64,000 nt of DNA from Melanocharis versteri (taxonomy: Eukaryota; Chordata; Aves; Passeriformes; Melanocharitidae): contig VZTG01001078.1 in the NCBI GenBank assembly GCA_013397845.1, positions 289,291 to 353,290 on the forward strand, given 5' to 3'. Shown here one piece after another: positions 11,601-23,600 of this stretch. Under the pieces are notes generated by a model that was not told where the DNA came from, made no database searches, and saw only the letters and a list, made by a program, of their open reading frames with translations. Made by a program: the position numbers and the translations under genes. Position 1 is the stretch's first letter. The number at the start of each line of letters is the position of its first letter.

Positions 11601-14600
11601 TTATGTTGTTTGAATTTGATTAGTGATTAGTCCTGGCGGTTAAACCACATGGGAACAGTAATCAAGGTTTCTCTACTGCGGTTCTGTAACAACTGGAAAA
11701 CACTGTTGGCTCATGTCCTATTCCATGATGGGATATTAACCTAAAATCTAATTAATATATGAATGAATTACGTTTCTAGAAACATACTATATTATAATCA
11801 ATTTTAAGTGAGTTCCTAACAGGAGATAAGATGAAGAAAAAGCTGTAGAATTACCAGAGGCTGATAAATTCTGTTTACTGTGACTGATGATTTTTATGGA
11901 GGATAATTTTACAATCCATCAAACTTTTGTCAGTTCAAGAATCATGCTGCCAAACGTATGCAGTAAATTAATTTTTAAATTTACATATTTATTAAAAATC
12001 TTATTGAAAACAGCAGGAAGTAAGCCTTGTTTGAATAATAAAATAACTTGTTATTCTACTGGAAAGAAAACAAAAAAACCCCAGCCTTCTATTAAGATGA
12101 TTTTATAGCAAGGCAATAATTATAAACAACTACATGAATTAGTTAACTAAACACTGTATTAAATAGCCATCCCAAAATTAATCAAGAATTTTGAAAACCT
12201 TTTGGAAGATAATCAGGTAAAAAAATGCAATGTAAAAGCTAAGAAATTCATGGCTGAGTTTCAGATGTGCTGGAGGACAGGTTTTCTCACCCAAGCCTGT
12301 TGGCTGGAGCTCCTGGATTCCTGGGGAAACCACGGGGAGCTGCAAGTGCCTGCCTGTGGCTGAAGGAGGAAGGGATGGCAGCAATGCCCCCAAGCACGTG
12401 GCACAGGGAGGTCCCACTGGGATGTGGGATCTTCGTTCCCTTCCCTGCATCTTTCTTTGGCTATTCCTGACGCTGGGGCCAGCTACTCACACTCTTAAAA
12501 CACCTACTTTGTATGTGAAAAATGCACATTGGGGTACCTGCAGGGAATATGCGATTCATGTCCTAAAAGCTGATGGCAGGTGACAGTCCTTTTTTTAACC
12601 CTAAAGGATGCTCAAAAAGAAACACTGTTTCTCTACTATCAAGAGAATTAAGAATTCAAACTACTAGAAATAAGAATTTCGAATTAAGCAGCAATGCTGG
12701 GCACCAAGATGACCACTGCTACAGATGCAGATGGAAGCTCCTACAGCCAGGAGATTTTTAAGTGTTGAACTTGCCTCCTCACTGAATTAACGCAGTGATA
12801 TCCATTTTGATTAACATGCATATCATCTGGCTGTGATCCGAGGGGAATTTTAGTTAATTTATGGATTTAGATGTGTTTACTTCATCTTTTAGAAACGAGT
12901 ACATCTGTTTCTGGTCACGAGAAGCTCTATCCTACTTGGTGGCTCAGCCAGGCGTACAGAACGTCTCTCGCTGGGACCTGGCAGGAGGCATTAGTGCTTG
13001 CAAACTCTGCGAGGGGCACAGCCCCGAAACAGGAAACCCAAGGACAAGTGCTGGACAGACCTTTGCCTTTCCGCCTTCAGCTTCCCTGGATCCCAGCAAA
13101 GTTCAGGTTAAGCATCTGACAGGACCTGAAAGGCAGGTAACTGCTTGTGCTCAGCCCACCTGGGCTGTAAAAGGCCCTTCCTGGGTTGTGAGGTGGCATT
13201 TTGGAAAGGCTTTCGAGGCTTTTTCAGAGAAAGAAGGCACAGTGAAAAGATATATTGGGACCCCTGGTTCTGTGGGGTCTGACCCCCTGTCTGGCTGTGA
13301 GAAAACCTTTGTTGGGAATGACTGAAGAAGGAATTTGGTGTGAAGAACCAGCATAGGCTCCTGCTCCCACAGTGGGCTTCCTGCAGGGACAGAATAATGT
13401 ATTTTTGTGCACTGATTTCACTGCAGTTTGTGTATAAAAGGAGAAATGTATGAAGTGATAGCTGCCACATGACTGGATCTGTTGGACAGACACTTTAGGA
13501 GATTTATTGACCTTAGCAATAGAGAAGTGTTCCTGCAGTATCAATGCTGCAAAGTGCAGTGAGGTACTGGTGATATAGAACATGTTCCTATGCCTTAACC
13601 ACAGATTGTAATATTGTTAATATAACAGGCCACTAGGAGGACTAAAATACAACTGGAATTCATGTAGACACACTGTACAGCTAATACACACTCACTTTTT
13701 GAATGCCCAAAGATGATACAAACAGAAAATCTGGATGAAAATACAGAATAAAGCAGTTGCCAGGCCCTATTAGTGAATGAATAATTTGAAAAAATGTTGC
13801 TGAAAATGAGCAGGCATTTAATATTTGTTGGAATAAAAAAAATCTTTTAAGTGTCGATTTCTTCAATATCTTAGATTATTCAGGATTCAAATACTCGTAA
13901 CAATGGAATAAAAATTTCCTCCATGTACAGATGTGGTTAGGAGCCCTGTATGGACAGCAGGACTGCTGAAGGTGGAAGAGTTCTGCCCGTGCAAAACTCT
14001 TTGCAGGATCAGGGTGTGAATTTGCTTCTGACATTCTGAAAATTCCTCATCAGAGGAGCGATGTGTTTATGGTTAGCCCTTGTAATGCAAGATCCCATCT
14101 TGAGCAAGAATGCTTGATGAGAATATTAAGTGATAATGATTATTTGCTTAGCGCTGCTATGGGGCCTTCAAAGCTCTCCAAGCAGCCTGCTAACAGTACT
14201 AGATTAAACTCCAAATGCAGCTGGAAGGTATTATTTATATTCTTTATTTAAAAAATGGGGAATTTAATAGCAAGAGAGGTTTAGCAATTTGGACATTCAA
14301 CCAGAACGTTATCCCTCTCTCCACAGTTCTGCACTCTTGTCTGCTAAGCTTTTTGTCAGTATTTGAATATTTTTTTTATTTGCAGGCAAAAATTTCTCCA
14401 TGGAAAGACAGAGGCCTGTTGTTCTCACTAGGGAGCATCTGAAATACTCTTCAACATACAGGACCTGGCATTTAATCCACTGAATGTGGTAGTTAATCAA
14501 ATGTTTTGCACTGACTTTAGTAGAGTTTGGATCAGACTCTTGATGCATTAGAGAGATAAATTATTTAACTTACTGAGTTCCCCTAGAAACAAAATATTGA

Positions 14601-17600
14601 GCTGCAAACAAAGCTAACAAACACCAAATGGGATGCCATCTGCTGCAATGAACAGAACATGACCAGTTCCCCCCATGCTTGAGATTTCTCCAAAATACAA
14701 TTTGAAATACGTTTGTTAAACTCCCAACTGTCTCACAGAATTGGCTTAGCACAGGTTAGCAAACGCTAATGCCAGCAGCAGCAGCAAGGCAGGCTGTGAT
14801 GTACCAGTTGGGGTCGTCGATGATCTCATTCCTATTGGACTGCCCTGTGGAAACTCCCAGGGTTTTGTGCTGTCCAGAGCCCCTGGAACCTATGGAGATG
14901 TTTGACTTCATGGGCCTATGGACACTGAGTGGTTTCTCCCCCTGAATAAATATGAATGGTAATCATCCATGCAATGCTGCGTTCGTAAATCTGGATTTTT
15001 CTATCCGTTGACATCCAGACTCCATGCCTACTGGAGAAACAGGATATGGAGGCAAAAGTTCTACCTCCCACAGATATCTGCTCCGGGAACGGCACGAGAT
15101 ATCTGAAATCTCAAGTCCGGAGCATTCCCTGCTTTGTAGGAAAGTTTTTGGCTGTGGAGGAGAGAGAGTGGGCTCCCCAACACTTTCACAGGAACAGAAG
15201 GACAGCTCTGAGCTAAATGCAGAGCGTGTGACGCCTGTGGGTGACATCAGCCTTAGCCCCCTTTCCGCTTCCCAAGCACACTAATTGGGCAGCCAGGCAG
15301 CTTCTGTGGAATGGGAGGGAGAAACCCAGCAGGATTTGCCTTGTAGAACAAGACAAGAAGATAAATGTCTTCATACCTGAATTTCCTGCCTAGCCAGGCA
15401 CTTCATCGTCTTGGATCACCACCACAAATGATGAAAGTGCCACAAACAAACAGAAGCTCCAAAGACAATTTAGTCTTTAGCAGTCAACCAGGAAGGCTCC
15501 AGCCCTCACATGACACAGCTTCTAAATGGTGGCTGCTGTCCTTGGCTTGCTCTGCTGCCTCTGCTTTCACTAATGCCACTAACGATGTCATAACACAGCT
15601 TCCATGTTTCCACAATGGGTTTTATTTGTAGAAATGCTGTATTAGAAATGTTCAGCTCTCTGTACCCTGGCTTGCCATAGTGGTTCTAGGAAACATTAAA
15701 AGATAAGATGATATTCCTATAATAGTGATAGTAAAAATACTCTGTAAAATGATACAAATGAAAGTTTTAGCTTTTTCCCGTTGCTCATTCACTAATGTTA
15801 TGGAAAATGCAATAAAGAAATGGATTTAAAAATATGAAGAATTCCATTATGATATGTTCTTAATGGGAACACAGTAGGACCAGATTAGAAATGCACAGTA
15901 TTTGGCCTTCCATTTAACTTGGGGGCAATGTCTGCTGACGTTCCATGCCATTGCCCACAGAGCCAATGTACAGAAGCGGGATGCTACAGACCAAAATTCT
16001 GCCCGTTAGAGGGAGAATATCTAAACCAATTTTCAAGCACCTATATAAACTCCATGATCCAAATCACAGGATCCAAATAACATGAATTGATCAGAGATAT
16101 CAGCAAAAGCTACAGATTTGTAGCACCTTTTAAAACTGGGCAGCTGAAGTATCTAAATATCCATTTAGGCACAGCCGTTAAGAAAAGGAGCTTGAAAAAG
16201 CCCTGACCTTTATTTTTACTGATTAGAGGCCATAAACAAGTCTCCTCTTAGTCTATGAAAAGAAAAATCATTCTTGCAAGAGCAACCAGAAAGCATGTGC
16301 TGTCTGCTTTGCTACTTCTGCTCCTCAGTTTCAGGCATTGTCTGAAAATCTTTTACATTTCAAATCCGCTTTTTGTCTTATTATATGTGTTACCAACAAG
16401 TTCCCAATCTGGTAACTTTTTTTTTTGTTAGAAGAAATGTCATAGACTATTACTGCATAGTTAACATTTTAATTTTATAATCCACAGCAACACACCCTAT
16501 TAATATTTAATTTCTTCTTTTCCACCCACTTCTGCTTTACTCTTCATCCTCCCAAACCCATCTGAGGCCTTGTTTTACAGTTTGCTTTACAGAGCATTCA
16601 GTTACCCATAGGATTTGTGCACATGTAATAAAATGTCAGAAAAATCACTTTAAAGTGTTTGACTGGCAATTTTTCAGATAATAATCACTCGGGGTTTGAT
16701 TTGCTGAGAATAACACCGGAGTAGCTAAGCGAAGTTTCTTCAGGCTACAATTTTTTACAGCATGTAAAATTTTTAGTGACCTCTATTAATGAGGAGGCAA
16801 AGGATGGAGAAATTGAGAGAAGGTGGCACTAGTGGGAGCAGAGCCATCAGGTTGTGTCTCAGTCACTGATGGATTGATGAGCAGCTCAGGCTGGGAGGAC
16901 TCTGACATGTGCTATGAAAACTTATATCACTCCTAGCCTTTGTGACAGATAATTAGACATTTAAATTATGTAAGTACATCTTGAGAACTTCCCAAAGTTC
17001 CCTGTGTCACTTATTGCCACTAAATCTGTTAAATACCATGTTTGTTTCTCCTATCAAATACAAACATTATTTTTCATTAAATTAATATGAATGCTGCAAA
17101 AGCCTGGAATTCATGTGTTGAGGCCTAAAAACAGTAAGAGATAAAATATTGCCTTTTGGGACTTGCTATAAAGTAGAATGTTTGAACTTGCAAAAAGTTT
17201 TTACCAATATTTTTCTTTAAGTTTGAGAGAATCTGTGTGTCATACTACACAAAATCTAGTATAACTTCTCATTTCAATAAAAGGCAAATCACTTTTGGGA
17301 AAGGAAAACAGCTAGTGGAACAAACTATAAACACCAACAAATTATTTCAATATGGTTTTTGTCAATATTTGACATAAAATTTGCCTTCTTTTCGAAGACC
17401 ATGTTGATTAGGATATTATTGTCATGTGCATATGGAAAGAAAAAGCGCCCTCTTTAAAACAGAAATGATTTGCCAACATATTCTCAGTATATTGCCACAA
17501 TTTCTGCTACCATCAGCTGTGTAAGTTACTCCTCATGCATTCTCCTTGGTACACAACTCTCACACTAAAAGATCAGTCATTTCCCACCCTTCTCTGCATG

Positions 17601-20600
17601 ATGTTTGAGTGCTTTATGCAAAACACATCGCTGTTGTAAATGGAGAAGGCAAGTTTCAGCTGGAAAAACAATTCACAAAAATATTACAGCATTATTCATC
17701 TCATTTAACAGACCTAATCACATGGTCAAAATATTTTACAGCTTCAGAAAACAGACGGCTCACTGAATACACCTCTGTGCCCTACTGCTCTTATCTTGGT
17801 TGAGTCAATCCAATGTTTATTGGATTCAATCTATTTTTTAGCTTTTTCTTTTATTATTAATATAATTTCTACCATTACAACAATTACACTATCTCACATG
17901 CTTACTAATATTTATCATTTGTTTCTGTTAATGTGCCCTGAATTCCATTTTGGCCCACAGTACTATTATAATATTCCAATTTGACAGCGAGAGAAATGAA
18001 ACCTGCAGCTTTATTTCCAAAGATGGGGGACTGAAGAGTGCCTGGTTACAAATGGCAGAAACACAAGTGCACTTTGGGCCATGCTGCAAATCACATCAGC
18101 TCCATCTGTCAAACCTCTGAAAAACAGCCCAGAACATTTTCCACTCGGGGAAATCACTAGCAAATGATACTTTTATTCCGTATGTACTTTTGGTTCTTAT
18201 TAGACTAAAGGATCTTCCTGCCTACACCTAAGAGCCCCTGTGCCTATTAAATCCGTATGTAATCTCCAGTTATAAAGGCAAATGGACATTGGAGTGCTGG
18301 GGATGTGTCTGCAGCGAGCAAGGGGGGTGGGCAGGCACTGAATGTGTCGGGGTCTTGCCCACACCCCGCTTATTGCAGCTACTCAGCCCGGCTGAGAAAC
18401 GGCCTGGGGTACCCGGGCCACCAGGGCTGTGCCAGGGAGGCTCCCTGTAAATGAGCTCTGCACGGCTCTGTGCTGCTCTGGGCTGCTCTGCATGGCTCTG
18501 TGCTGCTCTATGCTGCTCTGGGCTGCTCTGGGCTGCTCTGCGCTGCTCTGCATGGCTCTGTGCTGCTCTGCACAGCTCTGTGCTGCTCTGGGCTGCTCTG
18601 GGCTGCTCTGGGCTGCTCTGGGCACTCGCACACGAGCAGCTTTGGGCCGACCTTCAGGGACTCTGGCAAATGAACTGCAGGGCTTTTCGTGGCATCTGGG
18701 CCAGTGCGTAATGTGGTTATGCAGCTCCCACATGCTGAAAAGCCAAGCTTCTCTCCGTAATCTGAAATTACTTGCTGAGATGGTGGGATGTGGGGTTTCC
18801 ACTCCAGTGATCAAGTTTTTCCACTCAGAAAGGGCAAAGTTCTCCCCTCCTTACAGTGCCAGAGGGGTTCAGTGAGCACAGCGCTCCAGCTGTGGCCACA
18901 GGACATCTCGGTGTGCTGCTTTAACTCAGACTAGCCAGACATCTGCATCTGGCACTTGACAAGCCACACAGGCACGGTTCATCGAATATTCGAGCAACTG
19001 GGGCGTTCAGCTCTCGCTGACACGGTGCCAGAGGCACTGGAACTGCACCTCCACGCCCAGTGATCCCTCAAGTCCTCAACTTTCCTGCTTTCCGCTTCCC
19101 CCACGCCTTCTCTCAGACTCACATCCAAACCATTCTCCTGCTAGCCTTGCACACCATGTGTTTTAAATGCCACACAGCCTGCTCTACTATGCCAAAGACT
19201 TTCTGTCCCTCACTGATAGCCAAATACTCTCAAAACTATGTGCTCAAAGATATTTGAGTTAAAATGTTGCCACCTACCCATCCCCATAAATACACTAACC
19301 AAACATAAAATAGCCTTTATACCAGCTGGAGGGCTAGTCAGAATGGGCTTTGGTGGCACAGTACTAAAACTTCTGAGGCCATTAATGCTAGAAGCAGAAC
19401 TGCTTCAGCAGATAACAGCTTCCAGGTTTTTTTTAGTGTTATGTTTTCCCTAAATATGTCCCTTGAATACCATTAAAAAAGTTATTTTCTCTGGTGGACA
19501 CTGTGTTCCAAATGTTTTGTCTTGCCAAAGCCTTTTAAAAACTTAAGAAAGTTACAGAGAATGCTATCAACTTCCTTGCTGAGCCACTCTCCACTGCATA
19601 ATTTTTTACTAAAACTCTCAGCAGCATAAGAAACCTCAGCAGTTTCACCTAGAAGGCACAGGGAGAGAAATGAGTCTCCTAGAACTGCAGCTTTTTACTG
19701 TTGCCAAGCCAGCTCCTCAGGCTGGCTCTAAGGATGTTCTTCCACACCACACAACATTTCTCTTAAGTGATGTGTGTCAAGTGAGGCTTTGGTCCCAGAA
19801 GACTGCCTAGCTAGGCTTCAAATTGCTTCTTTTGCTGCCTCTTCACTTTACTTTTTGGGGGCAACTTTGATGGCAAGGTATTAGAAACAATAAAGACCTC
19901 ATTGGGAATATAAGGCTTGGAAGCAGATCTTAGAATGTGAACTTGTCCTATGGAGGGGAAATAACATGCAGATACGAGTGATTCGTTGATGTCTGCAGAT
20001 GTCTTAGCCTATTTCTAATTTAACATGAGCTGAATCAGACTTTAGGCTAGAAAAAATATGTTTAATTCTGTATTATTCCCATGGGTGGTATGGTCAAATC
20101 TGCTTTCTTATCAGACCATGCTCCTGTGGTTTTTGTCACTTACGTTGTCAAATGCTCCTATATAATTCCCCTGACAATCGGTCTTACATCAACTTGGGCA
20201 ATTACTCTGACAGTCCCTGCTTTGATGGCACAAGTATTGCATCACTTATCTGTGAACCAGACTCCTTTGATTACACAGAAAGGAAGCCTTGCAGCCCCGA
20301 GCCTGTCAGTGAGAAAATCCTATTGAGGCAATTTTGACAAATGGAAATGTGCAGCTCAAAGGCCCTGTGAGGCCACGCTCAGGGATCACGTGGTGGTGCT
20401 GAGTATTAATGTCACCAAATGTTTACATTACTAGATCACCTCCCTAAACATATGCAGTGACTTGTTATATTCATTCCTTACTTGAAAGAAAAGCAACGAT
20501 CTTAAAACACCAAAGATGGCTGAATGAGACTGCGGATTCATTCCCCACGTACAGATTGTACAATGGCAGTTTCTTCCTTAATATCTTAGTTTCATCAGGG

Positions 20601-23600
20601 TTAGGAAAGCAAATAAAGCTGATTCCCTCCCCACCTCATCATCTTCCTCTCTCTTAAGCCTGGCAAGAAAACTAGCAAAGAGGAGGTGAGGTTTCTGTGC
20701 TTGATACGCAGTAAACTGAATTATACAACACACTGAAACCTACTATCACCTAATTTCTGCATTTGATGCAGCCCATTAGATGCTTTCTCTTATTGACAAG
20801 GGACCTCTTCTACCTTCCATTACTTTCTGGTATAATAATTTGTAAGAGCTGCTTCGAACTCTCTATTTGCAGTAACACACACACATCATACAAAACAAGC
20901 TAAGACCGAGGTCATCAGGAGCATTTGCTGTTTTCTTCTGGTTGTAACATGACACAGGTGCTGCTGTCACCAATTTACAGACAGCAAAACAGATCCTGCT
21001 GGCCCAGCAAAATATCACCCAGGGCTGCCCCAGCTGCAGGTACTCGTTATTATGAAAGTAAAAGGAAAGAAATTATTTAGTGCTCACCAGAGTGTGCACT
21101 AAGATGTGGTTTCACTCTCCCAAATACAGGTGGTAGCTACAATAGCTGGTTTTTATTAGTTTCCCACGGAGGAAAGTTTGGGGCAATGTTTGTATTTTTA
21201 ACTTTGGGTCGAAAGTTTGATATTCAGAATAAGGCAGCTGCTGGTCAGGGAAAAGAAGAAAGTAGTTCCACAGGGCAATAACTCCTTTCCAGTTTAAAGT
21301 CTTAGGATACAGCTCTTCCCAAGTGCTAATTGGACTGAAATCATTATCTTAGGCTTTTCCACATGTGATGAGCAGAATCCCTCCCTAAGCACATCTGATA
21401 ATACGAAGAAAATTAATTCTCTGTGAAAGCAAAGTGCACATGGTCTTCTCAGAATTACTTCAGATACTTAAACACAGAGAGCCCTTTTTAAGAGAGACTT
21501 AATCCAAGAGCCAAAGAGCTTCTCTCTTTCAGAGAAAGCAAGGCACCTTCAGAAAGGGTCTCAGAGAACCCAAATCAGTCACACAAACTTTTCTGGCACA
21601 TTCTCCAAGGTCTGCCTAAAGAGGTGAACGGTGCAAAGTACCCAGTGTGCTGCCAGTTCATACCCTAGATCAAGTCTTACCCATCTCTGTAGGAGATGAG
21701 ATGCAAGAAGCAGCAGCTCAGGCCTTTCTTTATTTTCCCTTTACTCTTGTTTAGTGTAGCCTGCAGAGGTGTCTGGGCTGCTCTAAGTGATGCTGTAATT
21801 CAGCAAGGCTGGAACACCCTCTCTAGTATCAGCTTAATGCTCGGAGATCCTTGAGGATGGCAAGTGCTGTGCAATTACCAGACGTAGTCTTGTTTTTTCC
21901 AGTCCTTCCGTGGGTATTCTCTGTGCTAATAGGAGGCTTGTGAGCACAACAAGTCAATCATACAGCATTAACTCCCAATCAGCTTACTCAGCTGTAAAAT
22001 CCTTGAGTTTATCTGGGAATGCCGCCAGGTCAGTCCTATTTGTAAGTGCAGCCTAAACAGCAGTAACATCTCTAATTTTTCCTTTGCCTGTATTTGCCAG
22101 CACTCTCTAATGTCTACTTGAATTTCCAGACACGGGGATTTGATCTCATTCATGAATCATCTGTTCCACACACACAAACTCTGCCGTGGTGGATATGGCC
22201 ATAACTTCACATAGCTCAGAGAAGACTCTCATTAAATGAGTCCCCCAGCTGAAGTGCCCATGCAATTAACAAGGTAACTGTGCCAGAAATGTCAGATTTC
22301 TTATGTATCTCATCACAACTGGGGGAAAACAAGGAATTAGAAACTTCTGATAGGTACCAACTCCTTCCATAAGGGATCTTTTCTTCAAAGTGCTCAAGTC
22401 ATGCTTCGAAACACAAGCAAGTCTTGATGGTGACTCAAATCAAGTAATAGGGACAGAAGAGAGCAAGAAGGGCTGTATTGCAGAGTAGAAGTATGTGCTG
22501 GTTGGTTAAGGACAGAGAAGTAAACATATTTTGCATAATTCTTTGGGACCATAAGGATGATTAAGTAAGAAAATCTTTGACCATCTCAGTTACTTCTCCA
22601 AACGGTTCCTGTTTGATTATAAAATATGTTAATAAACAATGGGCCCGGGGAAGGGAAATTAATCTTGTTTTCCGAATTCTTGTAAGAAAAAAGTCACTTG
22701 AGCTTTTAAAGTCTAAACAGTAAATTAACTGATGAAATGTGAAGTAATTTTGTCATTGCATAAACATGTAACAATCGTGATGTTGGCAAAGTGCTCAGGG
22801 CACTCCCAGTGTGCAAGGAACAGGAACAGCTGTTTAATGCAGGGCTCAGCAAAGTTTCACTGACGAGGTGTCTCCCATGGGCTGGCTGCAGTGGACTTCG
22901 GATCAGGTGCTGCATATATTGAATTAAATCAAAGAAGCTACTGTTCAAATAAAAAGAATTCGTTTGATACACATAAAAATGAATGCTTCTTGTTTTGAAA
23001 ATCCTACATGAGGAAAATACACCACGGTTGTTAATTTAAGTGAAAGTTTTCTGCCGACAATTCAATGCATTTTATTCCTTTCTTTGAAATTGTGATTTGC
23101 TTTTCTCGTCCAAAATTCCACAGTGTGCCGAAAGATGACATAATTTCAGAATATGTTTTTCAGGTCAAAATAAAAGTAACGTAAAATTGGTCTTAGTGCT
23201 AAGAGAATTTAACCAGGATGCTGTTTAAGGCTGTAACAATCAGTATTTTTCCTTTCAATGTCTAAAAGCCCTTTTGATTCCTCAAACTGTCCCTGCAGTG
23301 TCCCTTCATCACAGTAATGGCCCATCAGTTGGTTTTTTTCTCAAGCTCCTGCTCAGTACTTTTTTTGCTGGTGGAACTTGCTGTGTATAAACTTGGGAGG
23401 TGATGCTGGTGAACGCGTTGGTTGAGAAGGAGACAAATCAAGTGACAAGTCTGGGCTCAGAGAGCTTCCTGACTGTCTCATTAGAGCCCCCAGTCTGAAC
23501 CACTGCCATCCTGGAGCTGTGCAGCCCAATTTAATTAGGCTCAGAGACTGTCTCAGCACACTTGCTCTTCCAAGACAAGCACTGGAAACTCATTTTGCCC

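Noticed and set aside
18383..18875. Open frames of 67-148 codons through the 10-bp array
   Set aside because: The repeat unit lacks stops and is not a multiple of three, so the frames are forced by the repeat; composition is a cycling Leu/Cys/Ala or Gln/Ser/Ala string.
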